Assembly: GCA_000499405.2 (NCBI GenBank)
Contig: HG738137.1
Location: 13,199,661-13,263,660 of the forward strand
Length of the DNA: 64,000 nt
Source: Onchocerca volvulus
Lineage: Eukaryota; Nematoda; Chromadorea; Rhabditida; Onchocercidae
Reading direction: 5' to 3'
Shown: in pieces, positions 51,644-63,790 of the stretch
How positions within the stretch are numbered: position 1 is the stretch's first letter
How the letters are laid out: each line of letters begins with the position of its first letter
Notes under the pieces: model-generated
What the model was told of the DNA's origin: nothing
The model's database searches: none
Seen by the model: the letters and a program-made list of their open reading frames with translations, nothing else
Position numbers and translations under genes: made by a program

Positions 51644-52607
51644 TTAACAGAAAGTTTTCTGATCTTTTGGCATCGGTTTTCTTGAACGACGTTTTTTGTC
51701 CTGAACAAATGATTCCATTGAAGAATTATCCGTTTTGTAGGCTAATTTTCGAGCATTCATAGGATTATTAGATTCATTAGCGTGAGCTAATGCGGCTTCA
51801 AACATTTGAGCACGCTGTTTCACAGATAATTTGATCGTGGAATTTATATCGGTTGAAGGAAATTTTTCAGATTTCGTTACTTCCATTGTTCCATCTCGTT
51901 TTATAACATTCTCGATTTGTTGATGTTCGAACGAAGTTGGAATAATTGTAAACATTTTAGTCTGTGATTGTTCTTTTATGTTATATTTTAGCAGCTTATC
52001 CGGAAACTTTGAGTCTTCTATTATTTTCGTTGATTCATTAATTTTTTTCTTATTTGGTTCTCTGAAAGTACCATCCGAGCATGAGGAATTTTTTCATGAT
52101 GGAATTTTTGCTTGAAAATAATTGTACTAATTTGTATTTTAAATGAACTTGCAAATATTATCAAGAATTTGATAATTACGATAATCTGTTGGTTAATTTC
52201 AGTCCACTAATTTCTTTTGCAATATTATTGAAATCTCTCCTTTGATTAATTCGACCAAATGGCCCAGGCGTTCTACCGGGACTGGACCTGAAAAATATTG
52301 CAATACAAAATTATATAATTAGTTATACTTTTGTAATTTTTCTTCTAAATAGTTTTTAAGAAGAATTCTTGAACTAGTAAATTAATAAAATTGAATTTGG
52401 GATTGGTTGCTTTCCAGCTGATTCCGAAATAATATAAGCGTTTAAAGATTTCAATATTAATAAAAATATATTAGGAACGCATTGAATTTTACATTAAAGT
52501 CAATTACTATTAATTCTATGAAAAAATTTGAACTAACTACTATTTAACGGATAATACCTTTTTGGCTTTTTTCGATTACGTTTATAATTAATGCTCCGTT
52601 TGGACAT
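51644..52607 (-). CDS. Basic protein, alternative last exons
   Basis: Unrecognised. Exon 1 is 52607-52558 (MSKRSINYKRNRKKPK plus a split Arg, phase 2, donor GTATTA). Its phase fits two downstream acceptors. Exon 2a starts at 52287 (TTTTTCAG) and reads SSPGRTPGPFGRINQRRDF to a TAA at 52176: a 53-residue product. Exon 2b starts at 52061 (CTTTCAG), reads EPNKKKINESTKIIEDSKF and runs to KDQKTFC and stop at 51644: a 155-residue product. The longer form contains IKLSVKQRAQMFEAALAHAN and a basic tail (DKKRRSRKPMPKD). Neither form has a signal peptide or membrane segment, so a nuclear or cytoskeletal protein is plausible. Joining 2a to 2b needs a poorer pair of sites (52208 to 52017) and gives 167 residues. 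The 5' context TTATTAAG before the ATG is only a weak trans-splice site. Confidence 0.6.
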
Positions 52608-53215
52608 CTCCTTCTTAATAAAAAATCAAATGATTGAATTGAGAAGTATCAAAGAAATATGATAGACAAATATTTAATAATCAGTTATAAACAATGGTAA
52701 AATGGCAGTATTTGCTTTTATTATATTTTTTTGCTTAATATAAATTGGAAAAATATGCAAAGTTTCAATGAAATTTAATGTAAATTTCTGCTAAAAATAA
52801 TCACAATAAAATTTATACTAAATTTGGCATAATTCAGACATTTTTCATTTATTTGATAATGAATAATTTTTTAATCTACAAATGATTCATATGAAAAATA
52901 AATTTCATGTAAGCCTTAGAAGTAAAAATAAGAATTATTTATTGATTAAATTTTTTTTACTCAAAATTTTCCTGTTCTCGCCTAGTTTCTGTGATGTTTT
53001 TCATTGGAATGAAAAATCTATTTGATGAAATAAATTAGTGTAATTTGTATTGAAATAATTGAATTTTCGTGTATTCTCAATGTAATTTTTTATAGCTATT
53101 TATTTGAGCAGTACGACAAGTTTTGTTATTTATTTGAGCAATAAGGCAAATTTTGAAATTTTTCATTTTCCATAATTTTAATAAATTAAATTAAAGATTG
53201 TATCATATCATTAAA
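52608..53215. other. Spacer between two minus-strand genes
   Basis: AT-rich with no exon. It should hold the lectin gene's 3' untranslated region (reverse-strand AATAAA near 53098) and the 5' flank of the neighbouring gene. Confidence 0.5.
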
Positions 53216-55485
53216 TCACTGTTTTAACATATCATGATCAATTTCGCATACAGCACCATATACGGCATGATTCGTGCAGCATGAATCGGCACAAGCCCAA
53301 TCATCCCAAACACCACCTCGTTCCGGAATCATCACCACGCAATTATTATCATCATACGGTTCATCATCCGGTTTCGCATGTTCCCAATTCAAGTATTCAA
53401 CCGCTGTCCCATCGACCCATTGTCGTTTACTGGCATCTGTATCTGTCTTGTCCGATTCCAATCCAATATATACACGCATTGATGAAAATGGATTTTTCAT
53501 TGCTAAGTCTAAAAATCAATAAGTTTCGAAATTTCGATACGTGATAAGATTGAAATTTAATGAGTTCGCCGGTACTTTTTCCTAGTTATTAAAATTTAAG
53601 ATGACGTTTTTGTATAATTTATATGATGCTGATGAATAATGCTCAAAAAAAAAAGATGAAAAAAAGAAAAATTGTCTTCCTCATATTATTTACAACAACA
53701 TAAAACTTGCAAATGATGCAATTTTTAAATGAAATTCTTGATTAACCAAATTAAGTAAATTAACGAAATAAGAAATAAATTACTTAAATTAAATTAAGTT
53801 TAGAACAATTTTAATGATACATATATGAGACATATTTGGTACATTTATGCATGTGTTGTTTTATAAGATACATATGTGTTGTTTTATAAGCAGCGGATCA
53901 TTTAAGATTATTTCAATAATATATATTACTAATAACATATATTGATTTAATTTTTAGATAATTTATTTAAAATTTTTGATCATGATCAAATTTACCGGAA
54001 ACAAATTGATTTTCCTCAACTGAATCGATGCTTACAAGATGTGCGTTATATTCATTACACATGCCTTTCGCTTCCATTTGATTTACTGCTTTTTCCGCTG
54101 TTACTACCTAAGAGATAATTAATTAATGAAAGATGATAAGAGATAAATTAACTTGCCGATATTGCTATTTTACGCGACAACTTTTGTTACATAATATTAT
54201 GCAATTATTAAGACGATATCTTCTTTAAAAATTTTTGCTAATTAATATAATTTTTAAACCTTATAACAATTCCTTGTACTTGGACAATATTCAAATCCCT
54301 TAGGGCAAAATGCTTCTTCGCGGTCTTCAAATTTCTCAGGGTATTTGGTTTCTTCGTGGTTTTTTATTTGACATACAGTTGCCCAAGGTCCTATTTCCTT
54401 ATTGGCTTTACATGTCCAATCATCCCAATGTCCTTCCTTTACGTCCATCACGACACAACCATCATCCTCAAAATCACCATTATCCGGTTTTCCGCTCATC
54501 CATTGCGTGTAATCTAACGTGTTGCCATCACACCAGTAACGCTGTGAAACGTCATATGGCACAGATTGTAAACCGATATATGCGATCATAGCATCCTTTT
54601 CCATTAGCAAATCTTTAAAAAAAAAAAAAAGAGAATATTAAATCTTAGCATAATCATAAATCTTTTCAAATAACGCGCTAATCTTGTGAATTTCCGTATT
54701 TCGTAATAATTAGAAATAGATCCGAAATATCATCTGAAAAACCAGTTCTTAATTCATCTGAGGTTTTTTTTTTTTATAACTCTTACAATTGCTCCTTTCG
54801 AATTATTAATTCAATTAGGTAGCAAATATTGATTTAGCTAGAATTTCGTTCAAATCAATAAAGTTTGCAAAAGTTTAGCTTCATTTACGAAGTTTGATGA
54901 AAGATAAAATACTTCTAATAAAATCATTTTCATCGTCAGATTCAATAGATGCTAGAAAAGCATTCTTCTTTGCGCATGTCAAACGTGCATTCATTTGACT
55001 TATCGCTTCATCCGTCCATTTTTCCACCTAAATTAATTGCTAAATAAAATTGGAAACATTACAAATGATTTCCGGTCAATTTATCGATAAATATTAATGA
55101 TGAATTTATGGCGTGAATGAGCAGCTTACGCCACGTCCAAATTGAAAAGAAGAAAAAATGAAATACCATAAAGCATTTCTCGGAATTTTCATGATAACTG
55201 AAACCATCCGGACATGAAGATGACGAATAAATAATTTGGCATACTAAAATAAAATTTAATTGATTTTTGAAACAAGAAAGGAAAATCCTTCATTAGAAAG
55301 AAAAATTATATTTTAAATAAAATTTATGCTTAAAGTTATTATTTTGCTAAATTATCTAATTTTGCTCACAATAATAGGATTGGTTTCAGAGAAAAAAAGA
55401 AGAAATTATAGAAAAGGAAATTAAAATTGAAACAAATCTTACAGTTTAGCAAGACAGAACAGCAAAATAGTAATATCAAATGCAT
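53216..55485 (-). CDS. Secreted double C-type lectin
   Basis: A secreted protein with two C-type lectin-like domains; the family binds sugars or other ligands outside the cell. Six exons keep phase: 55485-55443, 55243-55167, 55027-54913, 54612-54260, 54107-53996 and 53508-53216, giving 330 residues. The signal peptide is MHLILLFCCSVLLN. Domain 1 (about 25-170) runs from CPDGFSYHENSEKCF through YIGLQS to HWDDWTC and WATVCQIK. Domain 2 (about 184-323) runs from FCPKGFEYCPSTRNCYK through YIGLES to VWDDWACADSC and VYGAVCEID. The family cysteines are present. The sugar-specificity position is KPD in both domains where EPN or QPD is usual, and WDD replaces WND, so calcium-dependent sugar binding is uncertain. 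Intron positions repeat: a phase 0 intron after the CF/CYK start and a phase 1 intron before the second half in each domain. A gap-free start was chosen because the ATG begins the signal peptide. Confidence 0.9.
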
Positions 55486-57036
55486 GATTACAGCATGAAT
55501 TTCCAAGTTTTAAATTTAAGCTTTTATATTCCTTCAAATCATTTCCATTTCTATTAATAAAAACTTGTCAAACTTTTGTCACCAATAAAAACGTACGAAG
55601 TTTGGTTATTCTCTTTTGTCATCGGTAAAGCTAACAACAATGTATTGCGTATATTTGCCCAGTTTGTTTGAGCAAAAAATATTGCAATCTTTGCTTTATT
55701 ATGATAGTAATCAATCAAGACGTAATCTATGATTGATAAATTAATACATTTAAAGTAAAAAAAAAATAAAATCAATTAAATACATAAATCATCTTTATAA
55801 AGCATTTTATATAAAAAGATCAATATTTGATCATTAAATCATTTTTAAATAATAAAATCCAATATTTCATAAAAATGTAGAAAATTAAAAATTGAAATTT
55901 GCTCCGAAAATAACCATTCCAGCAATGAAATTTACCGTTAAAATAATCATTTTAACAACCTTTTTTTTTTTTTTTTTTTTTTTCAACGTTTATAACAAAG
56001 TATTGTAACGGGAAAAAAAATTAAATTCGTTAAATTACAAACAAAGTAATATATATATTTCTTTCGCTTAAAAAAAAACTTCAAAAGCTAGAGATTAAAA
56101 TTTACTCTGAAAATAGTCAGTATTATAATTTGATAACAAAATTAAATTCATTAAAATATATGAAAATATTTTTATAATAATATAAAAAATTTTTGAAACT
56201 GAAACTTATCGTTGAAAATAATTATTTAGTAATCTATTTTGTTTTTCTTTTTTGTTTTTTTTCTTTTTTTTTTTTGGACTTTATAGCAAAGTGTTTGCTA
56301 AAATTGAACAGAATATTTTGTCTTCAATGTGATGCAAATTCAAATAACATATTACTAATATAATGTTTTTCTTGCTAACAAAATTTATAGAAAATAGTTG
56401 AGAAGACGATAAAAAAAATGAAGGAATGAAGCGTGAAAACTGTTATAAAAAGATGTCCTTGTAATATAGAAGTTCATTTCATTTGATCTATGAAATGATG
56501 TCAAATGTTAGCAGACAATTGCTGATAGTTTGACGAAAATATTATTGAGATTTGTAAAGAAAAAAAAAATCAAAAAATGAAAATTACAAAATATGTATCA
56601 TGCAGTAAAATTTGAATGAAAATTTATTTTCTGAAAAATATTGTTGCATTTATAAATGCAATTAATTAAGAACTGTTTTTTTTTAATGTCATATATTGAT
56701 TATCTAATACAACAATTAACATTTTCCATGAAATTGTGGTTCATTTAACCTTAGCAATGATCATTTCACTTTCACCAATATTTTCCCTCAGGAAAATAAA
56801 TTTGGTCCTATTTTATTTATCACTTTTTTAAATTATTTTTTTTTCTAACAACTTTCTTTTCAATTTTGGGAAAAAAAAATGGCGGAATAGAACCGTCTTA
56901 ATCGTTTATTTTTGTCTAAATGATCTTTTTCATCAATGAAAAAAATTTTCCGTTTTCAGAATTTATTTCAAAACAGAAAGAAAAGGAAAAAATATGTTCT
57001 CAATTTTATCATTAGATATATAAATAATGCTTTTCC

Positions 57037-57067
<31 letters not shown>

Positions 57068-57081
57068 GTTGATACTTTCAG
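55486..57081. other. Noncoding AT-rich stretch
   Basis: Upstream of the lectin gene and holding long poly-T tracts (about 55960, 56260, 57040). No exon is supported except a strong but unused acceptor (GTTTTCAG) at about 56959. Confidence 0.4.
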
Positions 57082-57322
57082 AAGAAGTTTGGAAAAGTAT
57101 GATAGCAGTGAAGCATCAAAATGAATTCCATTCCGTTCCGTCTTGTAACGCGGTCGTAAGTGAACCGTAAAATGATAACACTATTGGAACGTGATCATTC
57201 CAATCATCTCTTTAATCGAATCTTTTCCTTCTAATATCCATTCATTCGACTTTGCATGAACGAAATCAAGTAACAACATTTTCTCTTTTTTTTTTTTTTT
57301 TTTTTTCTATTAGCGTTTCTGA
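57082..57322 (+). CDS. Orphan 3'-terminal exons, unknown
   Basis: The interval 57082-57155 is bounded by ATACTTTCAG and a consensus donor GTAAGT. One frame is open: EVWKSMIAVKHQNEFHSVP, then SCNAV, ending in phase 0. It can join, after CTATTAG, a tiny final exon at 57314-57322 reading RF and TGA. No upstream exon was identified, so the gene is incomplete here; the exon could instead be part of an untranslated leader. The two splice sites are the main evidence. Confidence 0.35.
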
Positions 57323-58255
57323 AGTTTACTTCACACTTTCGCTAATATCGTTTTTTATAGTTAGAATGAATCTTAAAATGAATAGACGATGTTTATTTTA
57401 AATTGGTAGTGGTAAAATTATCTCATTTTTCAATGTACAATGAATGCATTTATTAGAAACATAGTTAATTGGTTATCTAATGAGGAATTCTGATTATTTC
57501 TCGTAAGATAATTGATTGATTATTGTTTGCGACAATTTATATGGAGATTATTTATGATAATTTACAAGAAATTTATAGATGTTATCAGTTGATATAATCA
57601 CCTGAACTTCAATGTCATTGGTAGCTTTTCATCGCATTGACTCGTACTGAAATGACGTGAATTAAATGAGAAAAGAAAATTTAAAAAAACTTCGAATTTT
57701 TACACTTCAAGTTTATTATTTAATGCTGACACAACATATTTGATGTTAAATATAAATATGCTTAATTATATATTTATATATTTGACTGAAACAACATATT
57801 GAAATAGGAAATAACATATTTAATTTTATGTCAAACTTTATCATTTTATACTCGACAACGATACCAGTAGTATGAAGGCTAAAAATTCTGCCATATCATA
57901 GGTCATGCATCATTAGATGATGAAGCTGTTAGTAAAGAACATTGAAGAATAATGAAAATTTAAAAATAGGAAATCAGATTCATACATATCGTACTATCGT
58001 ACTCCTGATTGAAAAAATAAGTCAATAGGATAGGCAATATACAAAACTTTTTTGCTATCAACAGTACTCGAATTTTTTAATCTTATAAATTGTTGACCTC
58101 CAATTCTCTCGAAACAATTTAAGAAATTAAGCAGTAAAAACAGATTTAATGTCATTAACAGATATGAAATGTTTATTTCCCTCATTTTTTTTTTTTTAAT
58201 TTCCTTAAATTTGAGCACCAAAATATATCATTCTATAAATTTGATTCCCAAAATT

Positions 58256-58405
58256 CTACGTTTGTTCATCCTTCAGTGCCACTTCTGTTGTCAAAAATAG
58301 CGCACGTGGAGCACACATTCAATGTCTACATACCATTGAAGCAAGCAAGGGTGTCATACTCATTGAAAGTTTGAGAATAGATTGAACACGTTTCGTCCAA
58401 CAATT
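58256..58405 (-). CDS. C-terminal exons of an unknown gene
   Basis: Exon 58405-58334 reads LLDETCSIYSQTFNEYDTLA, then CFN, with donor GTATGT. A 49-base intron follows, with acceptor CAACAG, then exon 58284-58256 reading EVALKDEQT and TAG. Phase is kept (Glu split across the junction). The sequence is more complex than nearby noncoding frames, with two cysteines and good codon variety. The upstream acceptor (ATTAAAAG) is weak and I could not find earlier exons between here and 59463. The family is not recognised. Confidence 0.4.
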
Positions 58406-59463
58406 CTTTTAATCAAAAACTTTACCGAACATAACAGCTTCATTACGTAGATTTTATGACATAAAATTTACATTTAACATTGAAAAATATGCTATAATGA
58501 TGAAATATAGACAGAACATCATAGAATGTAAAATCCAGATGTAAGAACTCTTCTGTTATTTGTATAATTATTATTTACATGTGAGAGATCAAACCAAAAT
58601 TTTATATTTAAATATTTAATTAATATTATCTTTATATATATCACTTTTTCGATAATAAAATTTTTATTTCTATCGAGCAACATCAGAAACAATAAATACA
58701 AATGTTAAAATTATATTTTCAACAAAAGGAAATTAATGAAACAGAATTTAAATGAAATGCTTTGATACCATTGAAATAAATTAGTTTTTTTCAATTGGAT
58801 TTCTTTTTATCTTCTTGCTTTCTGATTCGGAGACTAATGCTTATTACTGATTATTTTTTTAATTATTTTTCGTACCACATAAATAAATTTCTTACACATT
58901 TTAAACAAATTTCAATTTCCCTTTCCTTTTAATAATTTGTTCTTGATAATGCTTTGAAATCTATGTGATTTATATTATCAAAACTGTTATTGACATAATT
59001 ACCAAAACACGATTGATTTAATTAGCAAAACGTGACCTCTTATCATGGCTTTACTACTGATATTATAATTAAATTGAAGTGGGAAACGTGATACTAAAAT
59101 GTTACAGAATTTAGGAATTAAAAAATAATTAAAAGTACACTACAGTATAAAAAATCCCGAAAATTATTGAATAATTTGGATGCTATAACAGTGAGAGATT
59201 TAGAGATCATATTTGAAAAAAGTTTTTAGTAGATTAAAATAATCAAATTTTCAAACAGCTGTTAATTTCATCATTACTTGGAATTTATTTTGAGTGATAT
59301 ATGCTTTGCTGAAATCCTTCTACTATGTTAACATCAAGGAATTAAATTTTGAATAATTGTAATCAACTTGAAAAAGGTATGAAAGGAATTGCTTTAATTC
59401 TTGAGTTCAGTCTCGGTGGTGGCAAAGACTTTTATGTCAGATGATTTCATTTCAGAAGTTTAC
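58406..59463. other. Upstream region of the 719-residue gene
   Basis: AT-rich with no supported exon. At its right edge GATTTCATTTCAG (ending 59455) lies eight bases before the ATG at 59464 and is a textbook trans-splice acceptor. Confidence 0.5.
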
Positions 59464-62293
59464 ATGTTTGTAAATTATAAAATTTATAAACAAATCAAAT
59501 TTTCAATATTTTTCGCACTTATCATTGCTAATAACAACAATAATGTGGAAGGTTAGTTGAATGGAATATTTTTCCAAATTCTTCCAGTAATTGTATCACA
59601 ACATTTCATGAGTTCTGAGTTCGATTAATTTCGATTCAAATTTGAATAATTTGGAATTCCAAAAATGAAATTACTTGCTTCAGATAAAATTTGATTGCAA
59701 ATTTTAACATTACAATGTGATATTGATAAATTTGCATTTTAGCTGCTAAAAGTCAAATAACAATTGGGCAATATTTCTTCCCACGTGTAGCATTTTTGCC
59801 GAATTATGATTGGAATACAAATGCACATTTGTTGACTGAACCAATCTCTGCTGAAGTTTTTCATTTACCACAACAACAACAACACAAACAACAACAAAAG
59901 CATCAAAATATGAATGAACAGGATAAAGCGCAACTATATCCTATTCCAGTTAAAATTTTTTACAAAAATCGTTTCAAATCTTTGCAAGATATTCGTCGAT
60001 CTGATCAACAACTGTTGTTTTACAACAAGAAAACGGGGCAGTATATTACCCGAAATGATATTAACGAAACACGAATTGTTACTCCGCAAGGTTTGTCTAT
60101 TTTATTTCTATCATTATTTTTGTGAATTTTTTCTTCGTCTTTAATATTTCAGAGGAGTGATAGCGAATTGATATTATGAAGATATGATGAGATAAATATT
60201 AATGAATGATTAAATTTAACCAAAAAGAGCCTTGTTTTAAGAGAGAGGCTTATCTCAAGCGTCCATTATTATGTCTTAGATTACACTAAAATTAGGGTTC
60301 CCATACTTTAAATAAATCAATAAAACGAATTAATTTCTTGTATATTTGAATAAATTTTCGGTAAAATGGTGATTATAAGCGAACTAAAAATGAGAAAAAA
60401 GAAAGATATGATGAAGTTAAATTGAACTTATCTTTTTCATTCCATTTCAAATCTTTAACTTAATATTTTAAAAATAGCAAAAACTAGAGTAGTGGAATAC
60501 TAAGTGACAGGACAAAATAATAATAAGCAAAAAATGATTAGATAAAAAAAATAAATGAGCATATTTTAGATGAAACGATGACGGATATTCGTATTGGAAT
60601 AAACTTCAATAATTCTGATAATATTCATGAAGCAATAATTAATAAAACACCTGCTTTGATATTATTACAAAATCGATCATATCGTTACGATGGATTTGGT
60701 GGACATATCACTGTCGATTTTACTGACGAAGATTCGAGTAAAGTAAAGAATAAGGAATCAACTTGGATAAATATGCGAAAGTTATTAAAAAATAGCAAAT
60801 TTCCGAATTTTGTTTTTGCTGATGAAAATGAATTTCATCCAAAAACATATATAGATCAATCGAATGGACAGTTTTTTCGTAGTAATACGGAAATTTTTAA
60901 TCAACTTTTAAAAATTCGAAAAGATCTCAATGGTATAAGAAGGGATATTCGAACGATTAAGGATTCAGTGCAGTTTATAAATTCTAATACTTCTGAATAT
61001 AAAAAAAATGTCGATATAGTTAAACAGTTCGACAGGACGATATTAATAAACAATTCCAAGGATGCTAATTTTCGATCCGATCAAACTTTTAATGTAATAA
61101 CTAAGCCAACTTATACTTCTTTTTTACGAACAATAAGTTTTATTAGTCCAATGTTAATGTCTCGTTTGCAAGCTAATGCTGCCGCACCTGTGCTGCAAGA
61201 AGAATTGAGAATCCGTGATGACACAACAAATTCAACAAAACTTCCTGATTGGAAACATTCGGGTCAGGAAACGTTCCAGACGAAGGAAAATACCGTAAGG
61301 TCTAGTCACAGGAAGTTGCTAATTTCACCGATAAAAAGTCAAAATGGAGGAAGACAAAGTTTATTTATAACAAATAAATTTAGCGATATAATAAAGTCAA
61401 ATTCTTCGGTAAATCTTACTAACGAATGTAGTGAGAGCGGAAAAATCCTTCAAAAATCAATAATTAACAATCATAAGATTGAAAATGAAATTTTCAAGAA
61501 CAAAGAACAGGAAATACCTCAATTTCAGCAGCCAACAACAAGTGGAAATTTTCAATTATTCGTAACAGCACGATCACCAAATAATGAAATAGAATTACCA
61601 AATATCTCTTTAACTAAAGCATATCAACCGTTTTCTATTACACGATATACAGCTCGTTCAAAGATTGATTTCAATAAACAAATCAATAATTTAACCAATT
61701 TCAATACATTAAACTTAACTATGCATGAACTGCACAATCCTGCATCAGTTGCGATTGCATCAAATCACTTTTTCCCGCATGCTATCGCATCATCACCGGA
61801 TTTATTATTTTCAACTGAAAATACATTACCATTTGAATTTAACAATACAAATGCTGTGATTCCAAATTTTGCATCACCTATAGCATCAAAATCTTTGAAT
61901 CGAATTACCGTAGCTCAAGTACCGTTTTTATTGTCACAAATGCCAATTAGCAACACTAATGCTACAGTTATTGTCGATACCATTCCAACTAGTACTGATA
62001 GTACCATTAATACTGGCACTACTATCATTACTACTAATCCTACCACTAATCTTAATTCTACTACTTCTACCAGTACAACTACTACAGTAACCTCGTCAAT
62101 ATCCGAACCTATTGGCCGATCAACCGTAGGCGACGAAGAGATGAAGATTACGCGATACAATTTGAATACAGTGCCATCATTAATTCCGCTAAAACCTAAT
62201 TTTCTTGGTAGTAATTTTGACGGTTTATTTCTGCCGTGGTTTAATGATCCTCAATTTGCTTTATGGTCAGAAGGATTTTTTCGGAGAGGATAA
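59464..62293 (+). CDS. Secreted Gln/Asn/Thr-rich protein
   Basis: Not a family I recognise. Three exons, 59464-59551, 59743-60090 and 60570-62293 (TAA), keep phase and give 719 residues. The N-terminus is a signal peptide (KFSIFFALIIA), so the product is probably secreted. Next comes YFFPRVAFLPNYDWNTNAHL, a Gln-rich run at about 73-90, and a globular-looking part with KIFYKNRF, QDIRRSDQQLLFYNKKTGQY and RYDGFGGHITVDF. A charged heptad-like stretch (LLKIRKDLNGIRRDIRTIKD) suggests a short coiled coil near 280. The rest is Asn/Ser-rich, with a Thr/Ser/Asn tract at about 610-660 (TSTSTTTTVTSS) that could be O-glycosylated, and an aromatic end (FLPWFNDPQFALW, EGFFRRG). The single 1.7-kb exon is long for this genome. 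The ATG at 59464 follows a spliced-leader-type acceptor; an in-frame reading upstream of it is possible but would bury the signal peptide. Confidence 0.75.
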
Positions 62294-63319
62294 ATGAAGT
62301 TTTGAAGTTAAAAATATATTATTCGTCAATGGAAAATTTTAAAAGTTGGATATCATGGTTTTTAACTTTTTTTTTTGAAATTATAAAATCAAGAAAATAT
62401 AGTGAATATTTTAGCAATATTGCTGAAGGGCAGAATAATTAAATATCACATACTAATTTTGAAGAAATGCATTAGTCATCAATTTAAAGAATTATTAGAA
62501 AAATAATTAAATGATTTTCTAATTGATACACATTAATTGATAAGCGATAGATTGCTTTGATATTTGCTATTTATTTAGCATATTTGTTAGTATCAATGAT
62601 AAGAATTTATAGGATCTGAGAATTGGCTTTTTATTTCGACATATATAAATTGCAGAAAGATAAGGTGATTATTTCTTGAAATTTGATTTCCATATCAACA
62701 ACATTGAGAATGGTATGATACATTGAAACTTGAAAAATATTTTATTGTTACGTATAGTAAACTTTGAAGCTATATTTTTCGACAAATCCGATGATATGAT
62801 GAATTTAAAAATTATGCGGAAAAAAATTTTGGATCATTATCTTAACCTTTATAACATTTGATAAAGATCATTTTTCATTTGTTTGGATGGTTTATTTTGT
62901 TGCTTGTTTATGTTTAAATTTTGCTTATTTATATATCATATGATAATTCTATTGTTAAAATACTAATATAATATACCAATATAAACTTTAAATTATTGTT
63001 CCTTTCTCTTCTTTTTTTTTTGATATGATCAATTGATTGATTATTATTGAAGTATTACGTCATTTTTCGATAAAAATTTCATTTTTTTTCACATTTCCAT
63101 TTAAAGAATTCATTTTCAAATGATCGCAACAAGTTTTGGAAAGAGGAAAAGAATGAAATTTTCAACCTAAAAGTGAACTGTTGAAGATTATTCAAGGATT
63201 TTTTTTTCTTTTTTTTCAACCTTCTTCCTTTTGGATTAGATACTTTGTATAGAAAATGGTTAATTCGTTCAAGTTCATTTTGTTATTTCTTTTTTTTTCT
63301 CTTTGAAATTTTCGGTATA
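62294..63319. other. 3' flank, AT-rich
   Basis: Probable 3' untranslated region and spacer. No exon, RNA gene or repeat is supported. Confidence 0.5.
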
Positions 63320-63790
63320 CAATAGAAATGAATTAATTAGTATGATTCCGGCATGCAAAACAACGAATGAGGTATAGTTCCGGTATGTGGTAGAATGAAT
63401 AGAATAGTATAAGTCCGGTATAAAAGAGAATAAATCGAGTAAAAATGGTTTCCGATATATGACAGAACAAATGAAATTAAATATATAATGATCAAATGAT
63501 AACAAATCCGACGTTATAATTTTAGTACAGAAGAGAAGGGCAAGATGATGTATTCGGCATGCCGATACAGTATATTTCCATTATGCGGTGAAAACTACTG
63601 GAATATGGTAAAGTCCTGATGTACAAGGCAACAAGTCAGGGAGTATAATTTCGGTATATCAAATCCGGTATGTAATAACAAGTCGAATGGCATATGATTT
63701 CTGATAGATAAGAGATCAAATAGAATGATATTGATCTCGTACGGAATGCGAATGAATGGGATGGTATGATTTGATAATGATTGTAATGAA
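63320..63790. repeat. Degenerate TCCGGTATG minisatellite
   Basis: At least eight spaced copies of TCCGGTATG-like motifs (TTCCGGCATGC, TTCCGGTATGT, GTCCGGTATA, TTTCGGTATA, ATCCGGTATG) are separated by 30-50 bases of GAATGAATAGAA-like sequence. The reverse-strand frames repeat YRNYTS and YRNYTP for the same reason. Confidence 0.6.

Noticed and set aside
61915..62160. Val-rich minus-strand open frame
   Set aside because: Antisense to the Thr/Asn-rich part of the 719-residue protein.
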